Shown piece by piece: positions 26,756 through 35,858 of a DNA stretch of 64,000 nt (its first letter is position 1; the number at the start of each line of letters is the position of its first letter). The DNA is from Bacillus sp. S/N-304-OC-R1. GTDB lineage: Bacteria > Bacillota > Bacilli > Bacillales > Cytobacillaceae. The notes under the pieces are model-generated. The model searched no databases and was not told the origin of the DNA. It worked only from the letters and a program-made list of their open reading frames with translations. The stretch spans positions 744,001 through 808,000 of the forward strand of contig NZ_JACWFE010000001.1 of assembly GCF_019749375.1 (NCBI RefSeq). The letters are read 5' to 3'. The position numbers and the translations under genes are program-made.

Positions 26756-29700
26756 GCTCCTCTACCTCCTTTCGAATACAATCAAGGGTTTCTTCTTTTC
26801 CTTGGGGGGCAAGCAAACGATATTCATTTGCTCCTAATGATTCATCAAATTGGCATATCGGCTTAAAAGAACAAAATGTACACGGGGTTTTATCCTTCAT
26901 TTTATAAGGTGAAATATCTACCTTGCCTTCTGTAATTTGATTTCCTGTTTTCGTATATAAGTTGCGGACATATTTGCGTAAATGATCGAATTCTTGTTTG
27001 CTTGCTACTTTTGAACGTTTGGAAAGGGTCCCATCTTTCTTAAAGCCTGCAGAAATGATTGGGGAATCACCGTTCTCTAATGTTTGATCCATTAATTTAA
27101 TTACGTTTTCTTCTCCTAAAATTAGCCCATTCATTTTAAACTTTTTGAAGATTTCCTGTTCAATATCATCAAGAGTGAGCATTTTCGAAGTACTGATCAA
27201 TGGATTATGAACATGGAAATATAAAACACCTGCAGGGTCAGCATCTTTTCCTATGAGTGTACTCGAATGAGAAATAATAATATCTAAATAAGTCAGCATC
27301 TGTAGAGCTAGACCGTAGTAGACTTCATTCACATTTAAATCCTTTGAACTTGATTTATAATCGATTACTCGTAAAAATACGCCATTCTCATCTTCAGCTT
27401 TATCTACACGGTCAATTCTGCCGATTAATTCCATCTTCGTGCCATTTTTCAGCGGGAATGTTAATGGCGGCAAATCTGCTTTTGGCCCAAAGCCAAGCTC
27501 CAAGCCAACAGGAGCAAATCCGCTCATTTTTGCATGTTCGCTTAAAACAAAGGAGGCACGGCTAATAATTTGTTCAAGCTTCCGTTTTATATAGAAATGC
27601 CGATTAGAGCTAAGCAGGATTTCATTTTGCAGTTTTGGAGCAAGCATTTCAACTGCTTCCTGCGCAAGAATTTCACATTGCTCTTTCGTCAAATCGGTCC
27701 ATAAAAGCTCTTTATTCATAACCGTTTCTGCAATGAATTTTAAAGCGGCATGGAATAATTCACCGATATCAGGAGCATCAAGACGGAATACTTGACGTTC
27801 CCTTAACTTTAATCCATGCTGTGCAAAATGCGAAAATGGACAGCCGTGGAAAAGCTCCATTCTCGATACACTCGCCTGAATGACATCTCCGTATAACTCT
27901 CTGCTAATATCTTCTTTCAACTGTTTTGTTTCATTTTCAAAATTCAAGCTTGATAATACTTTAAGAGCTTGTCTTCTCCAGCTGTCATGCTGCAAATAAT
28001 AATTATAAATATCCCACCAAAAATCATAGATTGGATAACTTCTTTTCTTTAGCTGTAATTGAGACGTTAAATAGGCTAATGTTGTATTTAAATTGGAGGC
28101 ATACTCCAGCTGTTCATCCTCTTTTAGTTCTGCGGGGTCAGATAAATAATCGTGCTGAACGCAATCTGGCAACAAATCTATTAGTCTTTTTATATAAGAA
28201 GACGGCAATAGTGCCTTCCCTTCTTCATTTGCAAGCGGATAACTAATAAATAACAAATCAGAAGGGGTAGCAAAAGCCTTGTAAGCGATGAATTCCTCAT
28301 CAAGCAGACGTGTTCTTCCTGATGGCGCTATTTTTAATCCATTGACAAGGAGCTGCTCACGGTCACTATCCGCAAGCAATCCATCTTCAGAAAATTTAGC
28401 TGGAATAACGCCATCATTCATCCCAATGATGAACGCAGCTTTTACATCAGAAAGACGGGATCTCTCCAAATCCGCAGCCATTACCTGATCTAATGCTGGC
28501 GGGACAAGTGTGAATCGTAGAGACTCCATCCCCGCATCAAGAATGGCAGCAAACTCCTTCAAAGTGACGTCCTCTTCCCCAAGCATTTCGACATACTGAT
28601 CCATCAGCTCCATAATGGCATTCCAGGCTTGTCCATGCTCACGGGATTTGACAAGATTCCCATTCTCGTCTTCTATTAATTTCCATTGTTCTAATTTCGA
28701 TGGCACATCTAATTCTTCAAGATATAAATAAAGAGCTTCACAAAATTGCCGTCCGGTTGCAGCTTTTTTTAAGCGACGGGATAATCTAAGGATTGGCCCC
28801 GTAATGATGTCTCTTAAATCATTTAATTCTTGCTCAATTTCTTTTTCTTCATCCGTTTGCCCGAACGCTGCAAATTCCAGTCCTCTTATTCTTCTATAAA
28901 CCCAACGTTTTTTGTTTGTCCATTTGTCTCCTTGAATGCCATAAGCTAAACAATAGTTTTCTAGCCTGTCCATTTGTTCTCTCAACCCGGCTGCACTTAA
29001 TTTTGCAGGGAATAATAATTCCGTTTTTACCGCTCTAAAAATCGGTTCATAGCGCCAATTTCCGTTAATAATTTCTAAAGTTGACCGAATTAATTCTACT
29101 AGCGGATGGTAGAGCATTGTTCTTTTTTGATCAATGAAAAAAGGGATTTCGTAATCATGAAAAACAGTTTCGATAATATCATGATAATCTTGTCCATTTC
29201 TTGATAGTATCGCGATATCCCGATATCGAAGTCCTTCCGTTCGTACTAAACGATTTATTTTTCTCGCTATCCCTTCAATCTCTGCCCGGCGGTTCGCTGC
29301 ATGTCCTATGTGTACAGCTGTTTCGCCCCTATAGCTTTCCGCAGGACGCGAGTCAAAGTTCGCTTCTAAATGCTTTAAGGAAGGATGCTCCCACCTATTT
29401 TGGCCGTTAAGAATTATTTCTTCGACTTTTAATCTATTTTGGGCTGCAATTTCATAAATGGTTTGACATGTTTCTCCAGACATTCTAAATAGATGCAGCT
29501 CATCAGGTGGAATGTCTTTAAATGGCTGATCAAGAGTAAATGTGATCGTTACCTTCTTACAAATTTTCATTAACTGTTCAACAATCATGTATTCCTGAGG
29601 AGTAAAGCTATAAAACCCATCAATATAAACTTCAGCATGGCGTAAATAGTTTGAATGAGCCGTCTTTTCCGTTAACAGCCGAAAGTAATCCTCAGAATCT

Positions 29701-30236
29701 ACATATTTATCAATAAGGGACTCTTCAAAGCCTTTATAGATGAGTTCAAGATCATGAAGCTTATCCTGAAGTGCTTTGCCAGCCTTCCCATCTTTGAGCT
29801 GAGTCTGTTTCTCGGCTAGCTCCCCTGGACGAACACAATATCTTTTAAACTCTGTCATCATTTGTTCCATTTGCCCTATAAAGCCATTTTTATCGGCAGC
29901 ACGCTGAAACAGTTTTAAATCATCCTTTTTTTCCTCAATAATCTTTCGGATGAGCATACTAATGCCAACGCTATTTAGATGATATCGGCTTAATCCGCCT
30001 GTTTCTTGCAGTATTCTCCATGCCAGGCGAGTAAAGGAGTAAACTTGGCTTCGGATCATTCCGCCAAGTCCAGGTGTTGTAATTAATTTATATTCTGATA
30101 AAAATGTCATTTGTTCCGGTACTAAATAAATGATGGGGTCACCATCGGGATTCGTAAAAAGTTCATCACGAATCTCACTTAAACAGCGGTCTGTTTTTCC
30201 GCTCCCTGAGCGGCCAATGATTAAACGAACGGACAT
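26733..30236 (-). CDS. addB: ATP-dependent helicase/deoxyribonuclease subunit B
   Basis: AddB (1,167 aa), the partner of AddA, carries the second RecB-like nuclease and an iron-sulfur cluster. Seen: P-loop LIIGRSGSGKTDRC at the N-terminus, the nuclease motif GRIDRVD...VIDYKSS, one isolated Cys in MELFHGCPFSHFAQHG, and the terminal CTFCSFKPIC giving the other three cluster ligands. ATG 30236 follows an AGAGAGG. The first gene of the addBA operon. Confidence 0.97.
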   Translation of the reverse strand: MSVRLIIGRSGSGKTDRCLSEIRDELFTNPDGDPIIYLVPEQMTFLSEYKLITTPGLGGMIRSQVYSFTRLAWRILQETGGLSRYHLNSVGISMLIRKIIEEKKDDLKLFQRAADKNGFIGQMEQMMTEFKRYCVRPGELAEKQTQLKDGKAGKALQDKLHDLELIYKGFEESLIDKYVDSEDYFRLLTEKTAHSNYLRHAEVYIDGFYSFTPQEYMIVEQLMKICKKVTITFTLDQPFKDIPPDELHLFRMSGETCQTIYEIAAQNRLKVEEIILNGQNRWEHPSLKHLEANFDSRPAESYRGETAVHIGHAANRRAEIEGIARKINRLVRTEGLRYRDIAILSRNGQDYHDIIETVFHDYEIPFFIDQKRTMLYHPLVELIRSTLEIINGNWRYEPIFRAVKTELLFPAKLSAAGLREQMDRLENYCLAYGIQGDKWTNKKRWVYRRIRGLEFAAFGQTDEEKEIEQELNDLRDIITGPILRLSRRLKKAATGRQFCEALYLYLEELDVPSKLEQWKLIEDENGNLVKSREHGQAWNAIMELMDQYVEMLGEEDVTLKEFAAILDAGMESLRFTLVPPALDQVMAADLERSRLSDVKAAFIIGMNDGVIPAKFSEDGLLADSDREQLLVNGLKIAPSGRTRLLDEEFIAYKAFATPSDLLFISYPLANEEGKALLPSSYIKRLIDLLPDCVQHDYLSDPAELKEDEQLEYASNLNTTLAYLTSQLQLKKRSYPIYDFWWDIYNYYLQHDSWRRQALKVLSSLNFENETKQLKEDISRELYGDVIQASVSRMELFHGCPFSHFAQHGLKLRERQVFRLDAPDIGELFHAALKFIAETVMNKELLWTDLTKEQCEILAQEAVEMLAPKLQNEILLSSNRHFYIKRKLEQIISRASFVLSEHAKMSGFAPVGLELGFGPKADLPPLTFPLKNGTKMELIGRIDRVDKAEDENGVFLRVIDYKSSSKDLNVNEVYYGLALQMLTYLDIIISHSSTLIGKDADPAGVLYFHVHNPLISTSKMLTLDDIEQEIFKKFKMNGLILGEENVIKLMDQTLENGDSPIISAGFKKDGTLSKRSKVASKQEFDHLRKYVRNLYTKTGNQITEGKVDISPYKMKDKTPCTFCSFKPICQFDESLGANEYRLLAPQGKEETLDCIRKEVEEHESSHSS

Positions 30237-30360
30237 AGACAGCCTCTCTTCCTTTCAGCAAATACCTTCTTTATACTATAAAATATTTTAACATATATGA
30301 GAGCATTTGTTTGGATTCGCCAGTGTAAAATTAATGGTAATCATAACAGATGAAATATAA

Positions 30361-30387
30361 AAAAGCGCGAGTTTGCTATCGCGCTTT
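30361..30387 (-). terminator. terminator of the acyl-CoA ligase (end of the liv-KAS cluster)
   Basis: AAAGCGCGA pairs with TCGCGCTTT; on the minus strand it is followed by TTTTTTATATTT. Confidence 0.85.
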
Positions 30388-30409
30388 AAAAATATATCCG
30401 TCACTTCAC

Positions 30410-31924
30410 TCATGCCTTTTCAACTTTTAATCTAGCAAGTCCAATCCTTTTTAGTTCATTTTTATCTACTTTGCCAACATGTGTTTTGGGCAATTCCTCG
30501 AGAATAAAAATATGCCTTGGAATTTTAAATTTCCCTAATTTAGCACGGCAATAGTGCTTGATATCCTCTTCTGTAAGCAAAGCTTTGCCTCTTAAACATA
30601 GAAAAGCTGAAACGACTTCTCCCCATTTTTGATCAGGGAGCCCAATGACCGCTGCTCCCTTTATGCTTGGATGAGCTGATAGCCATTGCTCAACCTCAAG
30701 CGGGTATACATTCTCTCCACCTGTAATAATAAGGTCTTTTCTTCTGCCAACTATATAGTAATATCCGTCGGAATCCTTCCTTGCTAAGTCTCCCGTATAG
30801 AGCCAGCCATCTTTTACTGCTTCTTTTGTTATTTGTTCATTGTTCCAATAATGACTGAAGGAATGCTTCCCTCTGATCAGGATCTCTCCCGCTTCATTTA
30901 TTCCTGCCTCTGTACCATCCTCTTTAACAAGCTTGATCTCATTAAAAATCATTGGCTTTCCTACTGATCCTTTTTTTATCAAAGCTTCTTCTGGAGCAAT
31001 ATAAAAATTATTCGGTCCAGCCTCTGATAGCCCATATCCTTCCTTAAATCGAAGTCCTCTTTCTTTAAACTTATTATAAATTTCGAGTGGACACGGAGCC
31101 CCTCCAGAGAGAAATACTTTAATAAAAGGAAAAACTGTTTTAGAGAATTCGGGTGATTCCGTGATCATATGGTACATCGTCGGTACAAATAGAACAATAG
31201 TACATTTGTGAAAATTTAATAGCCTCATCGCTCTTACTGGTTCAAAATTATCCGCTATAACAACCATTCCGCCAATCATGAGCAATGGGATCGAAAGTGC
31301 ATTCAATCCACCTGTATGAAACAATGGCAAGTACGTTAAGGTGATATCCTCATTTGACAAATTCCAGCTAATGATGGTGTTCATAGCATTCCAAATAATC
31401 GATTGATGGGACAGTACAACACCCTTAGGCCTGCCAGTTGTCCCTCCCGTGTAAATTATTACTAACGGCTCATTTTCTGTTAAGTGAATATCAAGACTAA
31501 ACTCACACCTGCTTGTGGCCAGCCCCTCATAATCCTCAGTATCTGTTTGCACAATGTTTGTGTGCTCAAAGGGTCCATTAAGCAATTTTGCAAAGCTGGA
31601 ATGGCATCCAATTATTTTCGGTGTGCAATCCTCTACTATATATTGGATTTCTTCAGCCGATAAACGCCAATTTACTGGAACAAAAATAGCTCCAATCTTA
31701 CCGCAGGCAAACAGAAAATCAAAATAACATATTTCATTTGGTGATAGCAAAGCAATTCGATCGCCTTTCTTTACCCCTTGGTTATATAACCAGCTCGCGA
31801 CAGCAATTGCGCGCTCATTTACCTCATTGTATGTCCATGATTGATTCTTATCGGCTTCAATGATGGCAACAGAAGCCGGTGATAATCTCGCTCTATTCTC
31901 CAGCCAATCGAGTTCCCACCCCAC
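30410..31924 (-). CDS. AMP-forming acyl-CoA ligase in the liv-KAS cluster
   Basis: An adenylate-forming enzyme of about 504 aa: P-loop IIYTGGTTGRPKGVVL, GYGLSEAGPNNF, YTGDLARKDSDGYYYIVGRRKDLIITGGENV-type hinge (split here), and terminal LPKTHVGKVDKNEL with the catalytic Lys. It makes an acyl-CoA from an unidentified acid. The frame opens at TTG 31945, but the predicted transcript starts near 31948, and AAGGAG lies 8 nt before GTG 31924, which I take as the start. It has its own promoter after the SDR gene and ends the cluster. Confidence 0.87.
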   Translation of the reverse strand: MGWELDWLENRARLSPASVAIIEADKNQSWTYNEVNERAIAVASWLYNQGVKKGDRIALLSPNEICYFDFLFACGKIGAIFVPVNWRLSAEEIQYIVEDCTPKIIGCHSSFAKLLNGPFEHTNIVQTDTEDYEGLATSRCEFSLDIHLTENEPLVIIYTGGTTGRPKGVVLSHQSIIWNAMNTIISWNLSNEDITLTYLPLFHTGGLNALSIPLLMIGGMVVIADNFEPVRAMRLLNFHKCTIVLFVPTMYHMITESPEFSKTVFPFIKVFLSGGAPCPLEIYNKFKERGLRFKEGYGLSEAGPNNFYIAPEEALIKKGSVGKPMIFNEIKLVKEDGTEAGINEAGEILIRGKHSFSHYWNNEQITKEAVKDGWLYTGDLARKDSDGYYYIVGRRKDLIITGGENVYPLEVEQWLSAHPSIKGAAVIGLPDQKWGEVVSAFLCLRGKALLTEEDIKHYCRAKLGKFKIPRHIFILEELPKTHVGKVDKNELKRIGLARLKVEKA

Positions 31925-31954
31925 TGTAATCTCTCCTTCTAACAAGATATTGCC

Positions 31955-31987
31955 ATTGTAGAAAAAGAGAGTTACAGATTAGTTACA
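31955..31987 (-). promoter_or_regulatory. direct-repeat promoter of the acyl-CoA ligase
   Basis: On the minus strand: TGTAAC (31982-31987), 5 bp, TGTAAC (31971-31976), 10 bp, TACAAT (31955-31960). The same arrangement stands before livK. The repeats lie at about -39 and -28, so an activator bound there would replace the missing -35 element. The first repeat overlaps the SDR stop codon. Confidence 0.6.
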
Positions 31988-32723
31988 TCATAATTCCACC
32001 ATCGACATGAAGAACGGTCCCATTGACATAATCAGATTCATTTGAAGCAAGGAATAAATAGGCATTGGCAATATCCTCCGGGCTTCCAAGGCGTCCTAGC
32101 GGAATCATCTCTTTCATTTGGCCAATTACCTTCTCTGGAACCTTTGCCGTCATCCCAGTATGAATAAATCCCGGGGCGACTGCATTCACATTAATTCCTT
32201 TTCTCCCAAGCTCCTTTGCCCAGGTTTTCGTCATTCCTACGACACCTGCTTTGGAGGCGGCATAATTCGTTTGGCCAATATTTCCGTAAACCCCTGAAAC
32301 AGAAGAGGTATTGATAATTTTCCCCTTTCCTTGTTCGAGCATGACAGGAAGAACGGCTTGGGTACAATGAAAAACTCCCGATAAATTAACATCCAGCACT
32401 GCCTGAAAATCCTCGGCAGATAGCTTAGATAACATTCCATCTCGTGTAATTCCTGCATTATTAACTAAAATATCAATACTTCCAAATGTATCTTTAACCG
32501 CAGCAACCATTCCCTCAATACTTTCCCGGTCTGCTACATTTACCTGGAAAAACTCAACCTGCAATCCTTTTTCCTTTAGTTCCATTGCTTTTTCTGAACC
32601 TAAGTCCGCATCATAATCTGCCAGTGCGACTAGCGAGCCTTCACGAGCAAACTTCTCTGCGGCTGCAAATCCAATCCCATTTGCAGCGCCTGTAATAACG
32701 GCAACCTTATCTTTTAATCTCAT
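31983..32723 (-). CDS. short-chain dehydrogenase/reductase (FabG-like)
   Basis: A 246-aa classical SDR: cofactor motif TGAANGIGFA (residues 12-21), NNAG (88-91), Ser of NTSSVSG and the catalytic Tyr-X3-Lys in NYAASKAG, and a C-terminal VDGGIMM. It should interconvert a 3-oxo and a 3-hydroxy acyl thioester with NAD(P)H. It is cotranscribed with the hydrolase 14 bp upstream. The presence of a condensing enzyme and a ligase nearby fits a beta-keto/beta-hydroxy acyl intermediate (inference). Confidence 0.88.
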   Translation of the reverse strand: MRLKDKVAVITGAANGIGFAAAEKFAREGSLVALADYDADLGSEKAMELKEKGLQVEFFQVNVADRESIEGMVAAVKDTFGSIDILVNNAGITRDGMLSKLSAEDFQAVLDVNLSGVFHCTQAVLPVMLEQGKGKIINTSSVSGVYGNIGQTNYAASKAGVVGMTKTWAKELGRKGINVNAVAPGFIHTGMTAKVPEKVIGQMKEMIPLGRLGSPEDIANAYLFLASNESDYVNGTVLHVDGGIMM

Positions 32724-32736
32724 ACTTAAACCCCCT

Positions 32737-33633
32737 TTATCTATCTAAAAATTCAGACATCACATTAAGCAGCTGTTCTAAGTCATCAATAAGCGGTGAA
32801 TGACCACAATCTTTTAATTCTATAAAACTCGCATTCTCACCAATATCTTCTAATATTTCTTCATTCATTTGCCTTGAAATAACTAAATCACGGTCTCCCA
32901 AAAGAACAAGTGTAGGAATTTTTATTTTTTCACCTTCTCCTGTTCCTTCCATTAATCCATTAAACTTCCCGCTAATATTAAACGTATTTAATGCATGAAG
33001 CATTTCTGGGTAATTTCTTTGGGTAAGCATATCATCAATATACTCTTCATAACGCTCTGGATTGGGTTTGTTTTTCGTATAAATGACTGCATCGTACACC
33101 ATTCGTAAAAAGTCACGATTTTTCGAAGCATATGCCTCTACAGTTGTAATGACCTTCGCTTTCTCAAGTTTTGTCTGCTCATAAGTTTCAACTCGTCTAT
33201 TTAAGTCCGGCATTCCTTTTTCATCAATTTCATAAAGCGGATATCCCCTTGTAGAGCCTGATGCAAGTAAAATCATTTTCTCACATGCCTGAGGATTGTC
33301 CGCAACGTACTGCATGCAGACTGTTCCTCCTAATGACCAGCCAATGATTGAAAAATCTTTTAATCCTATTGCTTCTATAAATGACTTTAGATCGTAAGCC
33401 AAGTCTTTAATAGAGTAAATCGGCTGACGATAGGTTGATAATCCAAAACCCCGTTGATCAATGGCGTAAAGCTTATATTTTGAATCCATTCTTTCTAGTA
33501 CAACATCCCAATGCTTGGATGAATTCATATTTCCATGAACTAGCAGAACGTTTTGACTTCCGCCTGATCTTTCACGGTAGAAAATGGTTTCACCATTTGG
33601 AAGGTCAACATTTTTTATCATGATCTCAGTCAT
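32737..33633 (-). CDS. alpha/beta hydrolase in the liv-KAS cluster
   Basis: A 298-aa alpha/beta hydrolase: VLLVHGNMNSSKHWD (oxyanion region), nucleophile elbow IIGWSLGGTVCMQYV, Asp in LLGDRDLVISRQ, and His in KDCGHSPLIDD. It has no signal peptide and should act inside the cell, perhaps on a thioester, lactone or beta-keto product of the neighbouring enzymes. It starts at the end of the KAS gene, so translation is coupled. Confidence 0.87.
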   Translation of the reverse strand: MTEIMIKNVDLPNGETIFYRERSGGSQNVLLVHGNMNSSKHWDVVLERMDSKYKLYAIDQRGFGLSTYRQPIYSIKDLAYDLKSFIEAIGLKDFSIIGWSLGGTVCMQYVADNPQACEKMILLASGSTRGYPLYEIDEKGMPDLNRRVETYEQTKLEKAKVITTVEAYASKNRDFLRMVYDAVIYTKNKPNPERYEEYIDDMLTQRNYPEMLHALNTFNISGKFNGLMEGTGEGEKIKIPTLVLLGDRDLVISRQMNEEILEDIGENASFIELKDCGHSPLIDDLEQLLNVMSEFLDR

Positions 33634-34646
33634 TCTAAATCACTCCCCCATTTTATTGCAGTTGCCCCCCAGGCATAGCCTATACCTGCACTTACAAGGA
33701 CAACTAGATCACCATTCTTTATTTTCCCTGACCTTTCAGCAAGCTCTAGCGATAGAATTTGGTCAATCTGTCCAATATGGCCATACTCATCTAAATAAAT
33801 TGATTGATCCTCAGTTAATTCTAATTCTTTTAAAACATAGTCATGTGCCGACTTTTTCATATGGAGCATTCCAATATACTGGATATCCTGTTCAGAATAT
33901 CCGCTTTTCTGGACAGATTGCCTGATCACATGAAGGAAGTTTTGCATTGATTTTTTTTCAAGACGCGTTTTCATGCCTTCGGGGTCAAGCACGTCAAGCT
34001 TATATTTTCCTTCGGCAAGTGTCTTAGCTGTCAGCGGATGTTTCGTTCCTCCAGCTACAACTACAACGTCTTCTGAAAATGATCCGTCTGTCTTCATTTC
34101 CGTTTCCAATAATAAATTTCTCTTTAGTCCCTTTTGTAAAATAATCGCACCCCCGCCAGCCCCAAGATTGTACATAAATCTTGTCCGCGGGTTCGTATAA
34201 TCAATAAAATCACCATTACGATATCCCCCTGCTAAGAGAACCGTGTTGATTTCTGGATCAGCTATCATCATATTTTTGGCTACTTTTAAAGCCATGACCG
34301 TCGTTCCACACCTTAATGCCGCATCAAAAGACCATGCATTTAACGCACCAATTTCCTCCTGAAGCTTAATGCCTGCTGTCCAAAGTGGATATTCCTTATA
34401 TTCCTCGCCAATATAAATGATAAGGTCAATGGTTAAAGGATCGATGTTTGCCTTCCTCATTGCCTGTTCTGCTGCCCAAATACCCATTTGGCATGTATGA
34501 TCCTCTAGACCGGGAATCATTTTCCTTTTAATTCCCATCTTACTTTCCACAATCTCTTTAGGAATTCCTGCCTTTTCTGCAATTTCTTCCCCATATATAT
34601 ATTGATCAGGAAGGTAAAGCCCGGTGCTTAGAATTCCTATGTTCAT
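33630..34646 (-). CDS. KAS III-like condensing enzyme with altered catalytic triad
   Basis: A 338-aa thiolase-fold protein of the FabH/OleA type. Cys113 (DAALRCGTTVMAL) fits the acylated cysteine and His262 (GMLHMKKSAHD) the first catalytic His, but the Asn of the FabH GNTSA motif is replaced by His290 (DEYGHIGQID). The glycine-rich end VSAGIGYAWGATAI is conserved. It may condense or cleave acyl thioesters; the triad Cys-His-His is unusual. The frame opens 15 bp earlier, but GGAGGGG precedes ATG 34646. It follows the 59-aa ORF in the liv operon. Confidence 0.85.
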   Translation of the reverse strand: MNIGILSTGLYLPDQYIYGEEIAEKAGIPKEIVESKMGIKRKMIPGLEDHTCQMGIWAAEQAMRKANIDPLTIDLIIYIGEEYKEYPLWTAGIKLQEEIGALNAWSFDAALRCGTTVMALKVAKNMMIADPEINTVLLAGGYRNGDFIDYTNPRTRFMYNLGAGGGAIILQKGLKRNLLLETEMKTDGSFSEDVVVVAGGTKHPLTAKTLAEGKYKLDVLDPEGMKTRLEKKSMQNFLHVIRQSVQKSGYSEQDIQYIGMLHMKKSAHDYVLKELELTEDQSIYLDEYGHIGQIDQILSLELAERSGKIKNGDLVVLVSAGIGYAWGATAIKWGSDLE

Positions 34647-34660
34647 TCCTGTCCCCTCCA

Positions 34661-34840
34661 TTAGCTGTCACCGATAATGTTCCTCATAAAGTACATTGCA
34701 TCATCAAGTGTTTCAAATAATATTTCGATATCTTCCTGAACATGTGTTACTTTAATGCGCCATTTCTTCTTGCCGTTCTGTACATCAATATTTGCCAAAT
34801 GAAAACGAACAACAAAAGAAGCAATTTGCTGGTGCTCCAT
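34661..34840 (-). CDS. 59-aa protein of unknown function inside the liv-KAS operon
   Basis: A small soluble ORF between livM and the KAS gene: MEHQQIASFVVRFHLANID, a KKKW patch, then IKVTHVQEDIEILFETLDDA. ATG 34838-34840 has AGGAGG six bases upstream, and 10 bp separate it from the livM stop. It predicts a mixed beta-alpha fold. I do not recognise it. The spacing and ribosome site make it a real gene, perhaps an accessory subunit of the enzymes downstream. Confidence 0.72.
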   Translation of the reverse strand: MEHQQIASFVVRFHLANIDVQNGKKKWRIKVTHVQEDIEILFETLDDAMYFMRNIIGDS

Positions 34841-34850
34841 CTCTCTCCTC

Positions 34851-35858
34851 CTAGCCGGCGATTTTTTCTTCTGACTTACTCGTTTTTGTTTTCTTGTGGT
34901 TAAATTTTATCTTCTTAAAGGTACCGACAATTCCCATTGGGAAAAACATAACGGCCAAAATATAAATAATTCCGAAGAAAATAATCCATCTTTCAAAAAT
35001 CCAATGAACCTTTGCCAATTCAGTCAGAAAGTGATGTGCAAACTCAATTAGGCCTGCACCAATAACTGCTCCTACTAACGTTCCTACCCCTCCAATGATT
35101 GTCATGAGCAGTGCATCAAGTGTTATATCCATCGTGAATACGCTTGTATTCACAAAGCGCAGCGACATCGAATAGAGAAGACCTGCCATGCCCGCCATAA
35201 CACCTGAGATCACACTGGCAATGACCTTATAATGCAGAATGCTATACCCTAACGATTCTGTTCTTTGCTCATTTTCTCTAATCGCCTGCAATACCCTGCC
35301 TAATGGAGAATTAGTAAATCGTCTGAGAATAATAAATACCGCTATCATCATGACAAGACATATTAAATAAAAATCTGTTCGATCTTTAAAAATCTCTGGA
35401 ATTCGAAACGTAAACCCATCATTTCCATACGTTACAGTTCGCCACTTTTCTGCTAAAACGAGAAATAGACCCGAAAAGGCCAATGTCAGCATCGCATAAA
35501 AATGGCTCTTTAGCCGTAAAGTCAATAAACCAAGTATTAAGCTAACAATTGCAGTTAGAATAATTGTTACTAATACCGCTAACAAAAAATACGGTAATGT
35601 TGGCTCAAACCGTTTCATAAAAACACCAATTGTGTAAGCGCCTATCCCAAAAAACATTGCATGGCCGAAGGAGACAATTCCTGTAAAACCTAACAATATA
35701 TCATAGCTCATCGCAAAAATAGCAAATATAAATACTTGAGTTAATAAAATAAAGAGAGTTCTAGATTCATAAAAAAACGGCAATAGTAGGAGAAAAATGG
35801 CTGTAGCTATATAAACAATATTTACTTTATTGGCAGCCCCTATTTTCATCATCCTCAC
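34851..35858 (-). CDS. livM: branched-chain-amino-acid-type ABC transporter permease LivM
   Basis: A 335-aa polytopic membrane protein with about nine hydrophobic segments and the LivM signature region GFTGIVSFGHAMFFGIGAY near residue 55. It forms the importer channel with LivH. It overlaps livH by 4 bp. The name denotes the transporter family; because of the enzymes encoded downstream the cargo could be a carboxylic acid rather than an amino acid. Confidence 0.88.
   Translation of the reverse strand: MRMMKIGAANKVNIVYIATAIFLLLLPFFYESRTLFILLTQVFIFAIFAMSYDILLGFTGIVSFGHAMFFGIGAYTIGVFMKRFEPTLPYFLLAVLVTIILTAIVSLILGLLTLRLKSHFYAMLTLAFSGLFLVLAEKWRTVTYGNDGFTFRIPEIFKDRTDFYLICLVMMIAVFIILRRFTNSPLGRVLQAIRENEQRTESLGYSILHYKVIASVISGVMAGMAGLLYSMSLRFVNTSVFTMDITLDALLMTIIGGVGTLVGAVIGAGLIEFAHHFLTELAKVHWIFERWIIFFGIIYILAVMFFPMGIVGTFKKIKFNHKKTKTSKSEEKIAG

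Noticed and set aside
23000-30236. Many opposite-strand open frames within addA and addB
   Set aside because: They lack ribosome sites and are shadows of long, clearly conserved coding sequences.
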